Assembly: GCA_022824585.1 (NCBI GenBank)
Contig: JAJDZN010000031.1
Location: 1-64,000 of the forward strand
Length of the DNA: 64,000 nt
Origin: Bryobacterales bacterium
GTDB lineage: Bacteria > Acidobacteriota > Terriglobia > Bryobacterales > UBA6623
Direction: 5' to 3'
Made by a program: the position numbers and the translations under genes. The notes below the pieces were generated by a model that was given only the letters and a program-made list of their open reading frames with translations, did no database searches and was not told where the DNA came from. Below, piece after piece: positions 46,689 to 57,441 of this stretch. How positions within the stretch are numbered: position 1 is the stretch's first letter; each line of letters begins with the position of its first letter.

Positions 46689-48632
46689 ATGGGCCGCATC
46701 CGCGTACTGACAGACAAGGTCGCGAACCAGATTGCCGCGGGCGAGGTCGTCGAGCGGCCGGCCTCGGTGTGCAAGGAATTGATCGAGAACGCCCTTGACG
46801 CGGGGGCGACCCAGATCCGCGTCGAGCTGCGCGGGGGCGGTCGCAGCCTGATCAAGGTCAGCGACAACGGCTGCGGCATGCACCGTGACGATGCTCTGCT
46901 TGCCTTCGAGCGCCACGCCACCAGCAAGCTGCGCACCGCCGAGGACCTGCTCTCGATCGCGACTCTCGGCTTTCGCGGCGAGGCCCTGCCCTCGATTGCC
47001 AGCGTTGCCCGCGTCACCCTTTCGACGCGGGCCGAGGACGGCGATGCGGGGACTGTCGTCGAGATCAGCGGCGGCACGCTGCGCAACGTGCGCGAGGAAG
47101 CCCGCCCGCCCGGCACTGCCATCGCGGTGCAGAACCTGTTCTTCAACGTGCCGGCCAGGCGCAATTTCCTCCGCACCGAGCGCACCGAGCTTTCCCACGC
47201 GCTGCGCGCGGTGACGCACTACAGCCTGGCCAATCTCGACAAGGCTTTCGATCTGCTTACCGAGCACGGCTCGCAGCTGCACGTCACTCCCGTCTCCACG
47301 CATCGCGAGCGCGTCTACCAGATCTTCGGCGGCGAGCTGCTGGAGCAGCTCGTCCGCATCGATCCCGTGGCAGAGGGGGAGCCCGGCTTGCGGCCGGATG
47401 CCGGGGAGCAAGCGCCAGGGGAGTTGCTCGGCCCGCCGCTGCGCCTCAACGGGTTCGTCTCCGAGCCCCAGCTGCATCGCTCCAACCGCAACTCCTTCTA
47501 CATCTTTGTCAACGGGCGCCTCGTCCGCGACAGCCTGATCCAAAGGGCGATCGCCAGGGCCTACGAGAACTTGATGCCGAGCGGCGTATACCCGTTCGCG
47601 CTGCTGTTCCTTGAGATCGCTCCGGAAGAGGTGGATGTCAACGTCCACCCGGCCAAGACCGAGGTTCGGTTCCGTTCCCCTTCAAGGGTGTTCGACTTCG
47701 TGCGCGACGCGGTCCGCTCCCGGTTGGTCGCCGCCAAGCCGGCCGCCGACCTGCCGCCCGCCGCCGTGATCGACCATGCCCTCTCCGGCATGCCCACCGC
47801 TCTGCCCGGCCCGGTCGCTCCGCCGCCCGGGCCCGGCACGTCCGCGTTTCCGCGTGCCTCCGCCGGTACGCGCGGCACGGCGGCCGACACGTTGGAATTC
47901 CCGGACCGGCCGCACCGGCGCGGCTTCGGGGCGAGCCCGGCGCTGGAGCCATCCGTGCCGCCCCAGCCGTCCGCTGGCGGGCTGGTGCCCGAACCAGCCT
48001 CGCCGCACAGCGGCGAGCCGCTGGCCGACTTGTCGCCGACCAACCTGGGCAAGCTCGCGGACCTGCGTTTGTTGGGCCAGCTTCTCGACAGCTTCATCGT
48101 GGCCGCCGGCGAGGATGGCGTGTGGATCATCGACCAGCATGTTGCCCACGAGCGCATCCTGTTCGAGCAGGTCCTCGCGGCCCGCTTGCACGGGCGCCCC
48201 GACGTGCAGCGGCTGCTCACGCCCATCGTCATCACCCTGACTCCCAGCCAGTCGGCCGTGTACCAAGATCTGGCCGACGAGCTGGAAGGCAGCGGCTTCG
48301 AGATCGAACGCTTTGACGGGCGCTCGGTGGCCGTCAAGGCCGCCCCCGCCGAACTGTCGGCGAAGCAGGTCGAGACGCTGCTGCGGGAGTTGCTGGACGA
48401 CTCCGTAGATGGCACCGCCGCCATGAGCCTGGGAGACCTGCGCCGGCGCATGGCCGCGACGATCGCCTGCCATGCGGCGATCAAGATCAACATGCCGCTG
48501 AGCGAGGAGAAAATGCGCTGGTTGCTGGTCGAGCTGGCCAAGTCCGACTGCCCCATGGCCTGTCCTCACGGACGGCCTATCGCCCTGCGCTACGGCACCC
48601 GAGAGATCCTCAAGGCGTTTCACCGCATCTAG
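46689..48632 (+). CDS. mutL: DNA mismatch repair protein MutL
   Basis: 647 residues. The N-terminal GHKL ATPase has all motifs: ELIENALDAGA (Mg-binding Asn), DNGCGM, ATSKL and TLGFRGEALPSIASV. The transducer domain ends about residue 335. A Pro/Ala-rich linker (about 345-455) leads to the C-terminal dimerisation and endonuclease domain with the metal motif DQHVAHERILFE, ACHAAIKI and CPHGRPI. So this is the nicking type of MutL, as in bacteria that lack MutH. It acts with MutS (not in the window) to direct strand excision. GAGG lies 8-9 bases before the ATG. No operon partner is visible. Confidence 0.97.
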   Translation: MGRIRVLTDKVANQIAAGEVVERPASVCKELIENALDAGATQIRVELRGGGRSLIKVSDNGCGMHRDDALLAFERHATSKLRTAEDLLSIATLGFRGEALPSIASVARVTLSTRAEDGDAGTVVEISGGTLRNVREEARPPGTAIAVQNLFFNVPARRNFLRTERTELSHALRAVTHYSLANLDKAFDLLTEHGSQLHVTPVSTHRERVYQIFGGELLEQLVRIDPVAEGEPGLRPDAGEQAPGELLGPPLRLNGFVSEPQLHRSNRNSFYIFVNGRLVRDSLIQRAIARAYENLMPSGVYPFALLFLEIAPEEVDVNVHPAKTEVRFRSPSRVFDFVRDAVRSRLVAAKPAADLPPAAVIDHALSGMPTALPGPVAPPPGPGTSAFPRASAGTRGTAADTLEFPDRPHRRGFGASPALEPSVPPQPSAGGLVPEPASPHSGEPLADLSPTNLGKLADLRLLGQLLDSFIVAAGEDGVWIIDQHVAHERILFEQVLAARLHGRPDVQRLLTPIVITLTPSQSAVYQDLADELEGSGFEIERFDGRSVAVKAAPAELSAKQVETLLRELLDDSVDGTAAMSLGDLRRRMAATIACHAAIKINMPLSEEKMRWLLVELAKSDCPMACPHGRPIALRYGTREILKAFHRI

Positions 48633-48653
48633 CCCCGCGCCACGGGGCCAGCC

Positions 48654-50168
<1,515 letters not shown>

Positions 50169-50190
50169 AACACTCGGCTACCGCATTCGC

Positions 50191-50472
50191 TCAACGCTTG
50201 CGCGCCAGCCGCTTGGCCCGGCGGAAAGAATCGAGGCCGAACCAGACGAATACCACCGACACGACGGCCGCCACCAGCAGCCGGTCCATGCTCTCGGGCA
50301 GCCTGCGATACGCCTGGATCAATCCGAACGGACCGAACACGAAGAAGGCGGCAAAGGCCAGGAACATGAATCCCACCACTTCCAGCGCGAGTTCGCGCGC
50401 GAGCGAGATGAAACGGGGCACCGTGCCGCGCAGGGCGTTCAATCCAGCGCTGAGCGCCTTGCCGGCATTCAT
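50191..50472 (-). CDS. Small two-segment membrane protein
   Basis: 93 residues with two hydrophobic stretches (about 30-52, ALEVVGFMFLAFAAFFVFGP, and 65-82, LLVAAVVSVVFVWFGL) and a basic C-terminal tail (RRAKRLARKR). No family recognised. It lies 22 bases upstream of the mutase gene on the same strand and carries the only promoter-like element of the pair, 7 bases before its ATG. Any functional link to the mutase is only inferred from this arrangement. Confidence 0.7.
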   Translation of the reverse strand: MNAGKALSAGLNALRGTVPRFISLARELALEVVGFMFLAFAAFFVFGPFGLIQAYRRLPESMDRLLVAAVVSVVFVWFGLDSFRRAKRLARKR

Positions 50473-50479
50473 ATCGAAA

Positions 50480-50485
50480 ATGCTA
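50480..50485 (-). promoter_or_regulatory. Extended -10 element of the membrane protein-mutase pair, leaderless
   Basis: Minus-strand TGC-TAGCAT ends 7 bases before the ATG at 50472. No Shine-Dalgarno sequence. Confidence 0.5.
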
Positions 50486-50704
50486 GCAGTGTGGGACCTG
50501 GCATGCCGTTTCGGGACTTACGGGCGCCGAGAAAGTCCCGGCCTGCACGAACGTCGGAGCGGACCGTGACATGTGCAGGGCGAAGCTACTGACGGGGGCA
50601 CTTGCGAACTTGGCCGAAGGGGCGGAGAAGCCATTGTCCGCCTGAACCGCAGCCCCGCCTAGGCCAGGGACTGGTCGGTTGCCCCGGTGCTGACCCCGGG
50701 CCTG

Positions 50705-53236
50705 TTAGTTCTGGCGCAGCGCCTGGGACGGACTGACGCGGCCCGCCCGCAACGCGGGTACGGCGGTCGCTATGAGCGCGCATACCGACACGGCAAGGGC
50801 CGCCAGCGCGATGATTCGCCATTCGAAGGGGCTGACCTCGTAGAAGAACCCTGCTGCGAGCCTGCCTGCCGCCACAGATGCCCCCAGCCCGACCACGATG
50901 CCGCACGCCGTTAGCACTGCCGCGCGGCGGAAGACCATCCATCGAAGTCTGTGCTCGGATGCGCCGAGTGCCGCTTGGACTCCGATTTCCGCCGCCCTGA
51001 TTCGAACCATGTAGCTGCAGACTCCGAACAGGCCCAGACCGGACAGCAGCAGTGTGACGCACGCGAAAGCACTCACCAGCTTGCCGATCATGCGCTCCAG
51101 CGCGATCGCGTCCTCGAGGTGCAGGGCGACCGTGTCGTATCCCGGCGCGATCGGCAACCCCGGAACTTCCTCCTCGATGGCCTGACGCACGGCTGCGGCC
51201 AACGCGGCCGAAGGCATGGATGAGCGCACAGCGAGGGTTTGCAAGAATCCTTCGTAGCCCACGCTGGATTGATAGACGAGGGCCGGGGGATCATCGCGCG
51301 GGTTGACGTGGCGCACGTCTGCCACGACCCCCTTGATCCGCTTGCTCCCGTCGATCACGGCTCCCAATGCGGAGGAACCGGCGAAGAACTTGTCCGCGAA
51401 CGCTTGGTTTACGACCACCACGTCCCGCTCGCCCAGTCCGGGCGTGCCGCCCTGCAAGACCCTAATGCCGAGAGTCTCGAAATAGCCCGGAGAAGCCCAA
51501 ACGTGTATCACGCCCATGTCCTCGCCTTCGGCGGGAGTGTAGCCCGAGACCTCGATCGTCCTTCTTCCATAGTTGCCGCGCAAGGGCAAGGAGCCGGTGA
51601 ACGAGGCGGTCTCGACGCCGGGAAGGGACCGGACGCGATCTAGGATCCGCTGTCGCATGGAGGGCTGGCCCGACGCCGGAAGGCCGCCGCCCCTTGGGTC
51701 GACGAGGATCCCGACCACGTTTTCCGCGTCCAAGCCGAAGTCGGCGGCCCGCAGTTCGGCCAGTGTCTTCAAGACCAAGCCGGCCGCAGTCAGAAGGACG
51801 AATGCCATAGCGCACTGCGCCGCGACGAGGAGCGCCTGTGCCCGAGTCTCGGCGATTCCGGAGGATCCGACCGATTGACCTGCCCGAATGTGGTGCGCCA
51901 GGGGCCGACGCGCCAGTCGCGCGGCCGGCACCAACCCGACTAGCAGCAGCGTCAGGACTCCAATTCCCGCGGCGAAGGCGAGCACCGGCCATGTCAGGCC
52001 GGCATCGAGAGTGTCCACCCCTCGGATCGCTCCCAGCCAGCGCACCAATAGCGGGATGATCTGGACCGCCAGAGTGCCGCCGAGCAGCGTCCCGGCGGCG
52101 GCCAGCACGATGCTCTCGGCCAACAGCGTGCGCAGGATGTCGCCGCGGCTCGCCCCGAGCGCTCTCCTCACGCCCACCTCTCCAGCCCGTTCGGAGGCAC
52201 GGACCAGCAGCAGGTTGCCAAGGTTGGCGCACGCCACGAGAAGGACCAGCCCGGTGGCGGCCCACAGCAGCCCGAGCGGCCGCTGGGCCGAGTCCCGCAG
52301 CCTCGACAGGCCACGGTCCAAATTGGTCGCGGCAATCCGGACCTGGTCAAGCCTTTCCCGGCGCTCGTCCGAGATCCCTTCGCCCGCTCGCTCTAGGAAA
52401 ACTTGCCGCAGTCGCAGGTTGACCGCTGCGCCAGCTTCGTCGAGCGACGAGCTAGGGCGGACTCGCAGCAAGATATTGAGCCAATATGTCTCAATCGGGA
52501 AACCGGGCTCCAGCCTGGAAGGCCCACCCGTCACGTCTTCTTGCATTGACAGGGGCACCCAGATGTCGGGGCTGGCTCCGACCACGTGACCCCGGAACGA
52601 GGGTGGTGCGATGCCAAGGACGACGTACTGCCGGTCCTGCAGCCGAATGGTCGACCCGACCGCGTCAGGGTCAGAATCAAGCCGCCCGGCCCAGAACGGG
52701 TAGCTCACGACTGCGACCGGATTCCCGCCGGGCGCGGTGTCATCCTCCGGGCCGAGCATTCTGCCCAAGAACGGCCGGACGCCAAGCAGCGGGAAGTACG
52801 AGCCGGAAACCAGTTGGCAAGAGGCCCTCTCCAGCTCGCTCCCGGCGACGATCCGGTCGCCCAAGTAGACAGTCTGGACGAAGGTCGCCGCTGCCGCCGC
52901 GGCATCCAGCGCACTCGGGCTGTCTTGGCGCAACGCTTGGTATTGGTGGTAGGAAAACACCTCGGACTGAGGCACGTCGCTGCGGCTGAAGACTCCGACC
53001 GCGCCTGGCCCGAGAATTGCCAGCTCCTGCGGACGCTCCACAGGAAGGAGGCGCAGAAACAAGGCCTCGAACAGGCTGAATACGGCAGTGTTGGCGCCGA
53101 CCCCCAAGGCAAGCGTCAGGGACGCAATTGCAAGGTAAGCGGGTTTCCTCAGCAGTGACCTGAGCGCTATGCGAAGATCGGACGCCATGGCCGTGGGGGC
53201 TAAGCGAGGCGCGTCCAAGCGGGTCTGTTGTCCCAC
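50705..53236 (-). CDS. MacB/FtsX-type ABC permease of the acidobacterial ADOP kind
   Basis: 843 residues from GTG 53236 (ATG 53188 is an in-frame alternative giving 827). It has two MacB-like modules: a first membrane segment (AYLAIASLTLALGVGANTAVFS) with a periplasmic domain and a three-segment FtsX domain (GLLWAATGLVLLVACANLGNLLL ... GEVGVRRALGASRGDILRTLL). The same plan then repeats, ending with EIGVQAALGASEHRLRWMVF and SPSQALRQN. The duplicated architecture without its own ATPase is characteristic of Acidobacteriota ADOP permeases. It probably works as a mechanotransmission exporter or signalling protein with an unlinked MacB-type ATPase; no ATPase or membrane-fusion gene is adjacent. Confidence 0.88.
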   Translation of the reverse strand: MGQQTRLDAPRLAPTAMASDLRIALRSLLRKPAYLAIASLTLALGVGANTAVFSLFEALFLRLLPVERPQELAILGPGAVGVFSRSDVPQSEVFSYHQYQALRQDSPSALDAAAAAATFVQTVYLGDRIVAGSELERASCQLVSGSYFPLLGVRPFLGRMLGPEDDTAPGGNPVAVVSYPFWAGRLDSDPDAVGSTIRLQDRQYVVLGIAPPSFRGHVVGASPDIWVPLSMQEDVTGGPSRLEPGFPIETYWLNILLRVRPSSSLDEAGAAVNLRLRQVFLERAGEGISDERRERLDQVRIAATNLDRGLSRLRDSAQRPLGLLWAATGLVLLVACANLGNLLLVRASERAGEVGVRRALGASRGDILRTLLAESIVLAAAGTLLGGTLAVQIIPLLVRWLGAIRGVDTLDAGLTWPVLAFAAGIGVLTLLLVGLVPAARLARRPLAHHIRAGQSVGSSGIAETRAQALLVAAQCAMAFVLLTAAGLVLKTLAELRAADFGLDAENVVGILVDPRGGGLPASGQPSMRQRILDRVRSLPGVETASFTGSLPLRGNYGRRTIEVSGYTPAEGEDMGVIHVWASPGYFETLGIRVLQGGTPGLGERDVVVVNQAFADKFFAGSSALGAVIDGSKRIKGVVADVRHVNPRDDPPALVYQSSVGYEGFLQTLAVRSSMPSAALAAAVRQAIEEEVPGLPIAPGYDTVALHLEDAIALERMIGKLVSAFACVTLLLSGLGLFGVCSYMVRIRAAEIGVQAALGASEHRLRWMVFRRAAVLTACGIVVGLGASVAAGRLAAGFFYEVSPFEWRIIALAALAVSVCALIATAVPALRAGRVSPSQALRQN

Positions 53237-53544
53237 TGGATGGCCTTGCCCCCTACTTTAGGTTGGACGCCTGATCAGATGCTTCGGCATGTCGGAATCG
53301 GACTGTTGTTAGGATTCTAGGGATGCCTCAGCGCCGTCTCTCGGGCGACGGGTGACGCCAGATTCGGGATCGCGTAGCGCCGTGTCGATCCCTTCCCGGA
53401 CGAATCCGAAGAGCCTTCAAGGGTTGGGTTGTCCCGCGCGACACTGGGCGGCGCTGCGCCGCAGCGCGCTCCTCATCCGACCCTGCGGGCGGCCTTCCGC
53501 AGGGTCGGACCGGCCGCGGCACCGCCCGCAGGGCGAGGGTACGC
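53237..53544. other. Intergenic region with a strong hairpin
   Basis: About 310 bases between the permease and receptor 3. It holds a perfect 13-bp inverted repeat at 53476-53509 (separate entry) and a second GC-rich palindrome near 53452-53468. No gene was recognised. Confidence 0.5.
53476..53509 (-). terminator. Perfect 13-bp inverted repeat downstream of receptor 3
   Basis: Arms 53476-53488 and 53497-53509 pair perfectly (TCCGACCCTGCGG with its complement) around an 8-base loop. It lies about 35 bases past the stop of the receptor gene and is probably a transcription end or mRNA-stabilising hairpin. A following T-run is absent, so a classical rho-independent terminator is not certain. Confidence 0.5.
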
Positions 53545-56500
53545 CTAAAAGTAGAATTTCAGGCCCAGCTGCATTTCGCGGTGCGAGTTGCCGGCGTTGA
53601 CGACGCCGAAGCCGGACTGGCCGACTTGATCCCTCGGGTTGTTGAATTCCGGGGTGTTGAAGCTGTTGAACGTCTCCAAGCGGAACTGCATCCGGAGTCG
53701 CTCAGTGATCTGGGTGTTCTTCGACAGGGCAATGTTGAAAATGTGCGGAGTACCCGGGCCCAGCGTGCCGCGCACCTTGCGCCCGGCGTTGCCCAGCGTG
53801 AACGGTGCGGGCGCTTCGAACCCTGCTTCGTTGGTCCAGAGCACGCCCCGGCGGCCGCCGAGAGCCGGATCGCCGCGGTTCGGATGATTGGGGTCACCGA
53901 TGAGATTGGCGTAGAGCGTCGCATCGGCCGCGTTGTCGCCCTTGAGGTCTCGAGCTCCGTTCAGGACCGTGACTCCGAACGGGGAGCCGCTCTGGAAGGT
54001 ATAGATACCGGAGACCTGCCAGCCGCCGAGAATCACGTTCACAGGACCGCTCAGGTTGACAAACTTGCCTCGCCCGAACGGCAGTTCGTAGACCGGGCTG
54101 AACACGATCCGGTGAGGCGCGTGGTTGCCCGAGAGCGACCACTCGGAAGCACGGTCATAGATGTTCTGAAACCAGTCGTGATCGCCGAGAGAGGCGGCGT
54201 TCTCTCCCACGAAGGGTGCGTTGTCGTACCACCTTGAGAACGTGTAGAGGAAGATGTAGCCGACTCCCTGGTTGAATCGTCGCTCGGTCTTGAACGTGAT
54301 TCCTTGATAATCCGAACTGAAGAAGTTCGGATTGTTCATTCGGATCTGTCCCGTACCGCCGTACTGGGTGAACGGCTTGAGCAGACGCTGGGTTTGGTTG
54401 CCAAACTCGTTGAGACCGACCCTAGGCAGGTTGAGCGGGTGGATCTGGTTGATGTTCATCCGGCGCAGGTTCACCTTCTTGGCAAACTTCGCGTAGTAGC
54501 GCACCTCGAAGAGCTGCTCGCCGGCCTGGTGCTGGAATGTCAGGTTCCAGTCGAACGCATACGGAGTGCGGTGGTAGCGGTCTACGAAGTCGACGCGGCC
54601 TTGCACGAAGTTCGTGCCGCGCGTTCCGAAGTTGTGGTTCAGCTCCGAGGCATCAGGAATCTGGAGAAAAGTGGAGGGCATCCCGTCCTTGAGCAGCGGG
54701 ACCTGCCCGCCGCCGATGTTGCCGGCGCCGCCAAACCCCTGGCTGCCGGTTTGCAGGACGTTGCCGTCGTAGTTGCCACCGAACATGACGGCGAAGCCGC
54801 CGCGCACCACCGTGTTGCTCGCCCCGCCGGGCTTGATAGCGAATCCAAACCGGGGCCCGAAGTTATTCCTGTCGGCATTCACCGGGTTTCTCGGGAAGCC
54901 ATCGCGGCCTGCGAAGAAGAACGCGCCTTTCTGGTCGGGGCGGATGCCGTTCGTGCCGGCGGCGGGCAGCGGCAGCTCTGGGTCCCAGCCTGCGACCCGG
55001 TCCGCCACTTCGGTGAACGGACCTTCGTATTCATAACGCAATCCCAGATTCAGCGTCAGCTGGCCGTTGACGCGCCAATCGTCTTGGAAGAAACCCGCGA
55101 CGTAGGCCGACCGGCGCCCGAACGACGGATTGGCTTGGACGCGCGCCCGGTCGGCCTGGCCGATCAGGAACGAGGCCAAGTCCGCGCCGGTCCCCGAGAT
55201 CACGCTGCCGTCCGGATTGAGGCCGCGCGTGTCGGTGTTGGCGAAGTCAAAGACGCCCGAGGCCGTCTGCCGGCCCAGTTCGCTGCCCTGGTATTTCCGG
55301 TAGTCGATGCCGAACTTGAATGTCTGATTGCCAGCCACCTTCGTGAAGTGGGCCGTGTACTCGAAGTTCGTGAACGCGAACAGCCGCCGAGACAACCCCG
55401 CCCCAATGCTTGTAATGCTTGGATTGCCCCCGATGTTGAATCGCGGGAAGGCGTCCGGCCCCACGCCAGTCAGGCCGATCTGGGACGCCAGGTCCTCGTT
55501 CAGGTTGACGCCTTGGATGTCGTTGCGGTACCGGAAGAAGCCGCCGGTTGCGGTCATGAAGAAGGTCGGCGAAAACAGCTTCGTATACGAGAGCAGTATG
55601 TTCTGTTGCCGTTGAGGAAGGAGTCTGGCGTTCGGGTCGGCTGGACCCCAGTCTGGCGACGCAACGAAGCCGTCCGTCACCGGCATGAACAGGTTGTATC
55701 GGAACGTCAGCTTGTCGTTGGGATCAACTTCGTAATCTACCCGCATGGTGTGGCTGGTGCGGCGGAGCTCGCGTGGCAGGTTGGCGACCCAGTTCCCCTC
55801 ATTCGATACATCAACCTCCGTGCGGTTCGCTGTGGGCACGAATGCGATCGCCGCCTGCGCGACCGGATCCAGCCGGCTGCTGGGAATCACGTTGTTCGCG
55901 AACTGCATCTCCCCTCCGCGCCCGGTCGACGTGAGCGGATCGTATACCCTGCGGAGCACGCCGTTCGACTGCAGCATCGTCGACAGGTCGCCGGTCTTCC
56001 ATTCGGGCAGGCCTACGCTGCGAACTCGCAGGTCCTCGAGGTTCTGGATCGTGATGTCGTAGTTGTAGAAGAAGAACGCCTTGTTCTTGACGATCGGGCC
56101 TCCGATCGTTCCGCCGGGCACATTGCGGCGCAGCTTCGTCCTGCTCTTCGCATCCCATCCGCGAGCGCTAAACGCGTCGTTGCGCATGAACCAGTAGCCC
56201 GAGCCGTGAAACTCGTTGGTGCCGGACTTGGTGGTGGCATTCATGAATCCCGCGGCCGAGCGTCCGTACTCGGCGGTCGGCGCGTTCGCTTCCACTCGGA
56301 CTTCTGAGATCGCGTCCACCGGCGGGCTCAGCTCGGTGATCGTCGCGCCGATGCCCGTCCGGCTATTCACCACTCCGTCGATGAAGACGCCGGCAGATCT
56401 GGTGCGCCCTCCGGCGATCGTGACGTCGCCGCCTCCCGCACGATTGCTGTTGCGCATCCGCTGCGCGCCGGGTGTCAGGTCGATGAGGTCGAAGACCTCT

Positions 56501-56955
56501 CGATTGACCAAGGGCAGCTCGAGAACGCGCTTGTTCTCAACCACGGCGGCGAGGGAGCCGCGAGATGTCTCGACGAGCGGGCTCGCCGCTTCCACCGTAA
56601 CCGTTTCGGTGATCGCGCCGAGCTCTAGCACGGCGTCATATGTCAGGACGCTGCCGACTTCAACGCGCAGGTTGCTGACCTGGTGAGGCCGGAACCCGTC
56701 CGACTCCATGCGGATCGAATACGACCCTGGCAAGACGCCGGGCAGGTAGTACGTCCCGTCCCCTTGCGTTTCCACCATGTTCGAGGTCCCCTGATCCTCG
56801 TTGGTGATTTCCACTTGGACTCCCGGGATGACCGCTCCGGTGTTGTCGGTTGCGGTGCCCAAGATCGTGCCCAGCGTCTGCGAAGGTGCCGGGCTGGTCA
56901 GGGCAGCCAATACGGCCGTTGCTAGTAGCAACCGAGAGAAGGTATTCAGCGACAT
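53545..56955 (-). CDS. Oar-like TonB-dependent outer-membrane receptor 3
   Basis: 1136 residues from ATG 56955 with AAGGAGG about 9 bases upstream. A signal peptide (LLLATAVLAALTSPAPSQ) precedes the carboxypeptidase-regulatory domain (GTILGTATDNTGAVIPGVQV ... VLPGSYSIRMESDGF). Next come a plug (RVLELPLVNREVFDLIDLTPG, FIDGVVNSRTG, TAEYGRSAAGFMNATTKSG, GGTIGGPIVKNKAFFFYNYD) and a barrel ending MQLGLKFYF. Unlike receptor 2 it has a conventional leadered promoter. Ligand unknown; large-glycan uptake is inferred from the sulfatase gene transcribed divergently from it. Confidence 0.9.
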   Translation of the reverse strand: MSLNTFSRLLLATAVLAALTSPAPSQTLGTILGTATDNTGAVIPGVQVEITNEDQGTSNMVETQGDGTYYLPGVLPGSYSIRMESDGFRPHQVSNLRVEVGSVLTYDAVLELGAITETVTVEAASPLVETSRGSLAAVVENKRVLELPLVNREVFDLIDLTPGAQRMRNSNRAGGGDVTIAGGRTRSAGVFIDGVVNSRTGIGATITELSPPVDAISEVRVEANAPTAEYGRSAAGFMNATTKSGTNEFHGSGYWFMRNDAFSARGWDAKSRTKLRRNVPGGTIGGPIVKNKAFFFYNYDITIQNLEDLRVRSVGLPEWKTGDLSTMLQSNGVLRRVYDPLTSTGRGGEMQFANNVIPSSRLDPVAQAAIAFVPTANRTEVDVSNEGNWVANLPRELRRTSHTMRVDYEVDPNDKLTFRYNLFMPVTDGFVASPDWGPADPNARLLPQRQQNILLSYTKLFSPTFFMTATGGFFRYRNDIQGVNLNEDLASQIGLTGVGPDAFPRFNIGGNPSITSIGAGLSRRLFAFTNFEYTAHFTKVAGNQTFKFGIDYRKYQGSELGRQTASGVFDFANTDTRGLNPDGSVISGTGADLASFLIGQADRARVQANPSFGRRSAYVAGFFQDDWRVNGQLTLNLGLRYEYEGPFTEVADRVAGWDPELPLPAAGTNGIRPDQKGAFFFAGRDGFPRNPVNADRNNFGPRFGFAIKPGGASNTVVRGGFAVMFGGNYDGNVLQTGSQGFGGAGNIGGGQVPLLKDGMPSTFLQIPDASELNHNFGTRGTNFVQGRVDFVDRYHRTPYAFDWNLTFQHQAGEQLFEVRYYAKFAKKVNLRRMNINQIHPLNLPRVGLNEFGNQTQRLLKPFTQYGGTGQIRMNNPNFFSSDYQGITFKTERRFNQGVGYIFLYTFSRWYDNAPFVGENAASLGDHDWFQNIYDRASEWSLSGNHAPHRIVFSPVYELPFGRGKFVNLSGPVNVILGGWQVSGIYTFQSGSPFGVTVLNGARDLKGDNAADATLYANLIGDPNHPNRGDPALGGRRGVLWTNEAGFEAPAPFTLGNAGRKVRGTLGPGTPHIFNIALSKNTQITERLRMQFRLETFNSFNTPEFNNPRDQVGQSGFGVVNAGNSHREMQLGLKFYF

Positions 56956-57008
56956 GGTGAGAGCCTCCTTCTGTTTTTCAGGACTCAAGACGCGGCCAAT
57001 GCGCCAAC

Positions 57009-57037
57009 AGGCTAGTGCCGGTTCCGGTGGAGTTCAA
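57009..57037 (-). promoter_or_regulatory. Sigma70-type promoter of receptor 3 (leadered)
   Basis: Minus strand: TTGAAC (57032-57037) and TAGCCT (57009-57014) with a 17-base spacer. The predicted transcript start is about 47 bases before the ATG, leaving room for the AAGGAGG ribosome site. Confidence 0.55.
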
Positions 57038-57428
57038 CCGCGTTTGGACAAAAAACCGTACGTTTTCAGCAGAAAACACAGGAACATGGCCGGTTTTTTG
57101 GCCAAGCCGACCGAATCGCGAGGCTGCGGAGCGGCCAACGGCTTGGGCTTTGCCGTGGCCGCACGAATCGCCGCAGACGCCGCTAGGCCTGCCTCCGTCC
57201 GTCCGTTGACCACAGCCAGATCATGGCGTTTCGGGGCGGTCAATCCGACTCGGGGAACTCCCCTCGATGCTCGGGAAGTTCAGCCCGGCGTGGACGGCTC
57301 GCAGGGAGGAGCGGGCGGTCCAGTCTAGGGAACGAGTGGGCACCCCTGCGTCGGCCGAACATCCATGTCGAAGGAGTTCCTGATCTTGCCGCCCGAGAGC
57401 GGGCCGCAAACGCCGGAGGGGGGCTTGC

Positions 57429-57434
57429 TAGACT
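57429..57434 (+). promoter_or_regulatory. Extended -10 element of the sulfatase gene, leaderless
   Basis: TGC-TAGACT ends 7 bases before the ATG at 57442. No Shine-Dalgarno sequence precedes the start. Confidence 0.45.
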
Positions 57435-57441
57435 GCTGGCC

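Larger units (their letters stand above)
56956..57441. other. Divergent region between receptor 3 and a sulfatase
   Basis: About 490 bases. It contains the receptor promoter (57009-57037), a T/A-rich stretch with repeated AAAACG/CGTTTT strings near 57046-57080, a GGCC-stem hairpin at about 57088-57103, and the -10 of the sulfatase gene (57429-57434). No protein gene is supported. Confidence 0.45.

Noticed and set aside
54304-56307. 667-codon plus-strand frame inside receptor 3
   Set aside because: Antisense of the TonB-dependent receptor; the receptor frame has signal peptide, plug and barrel motifs.
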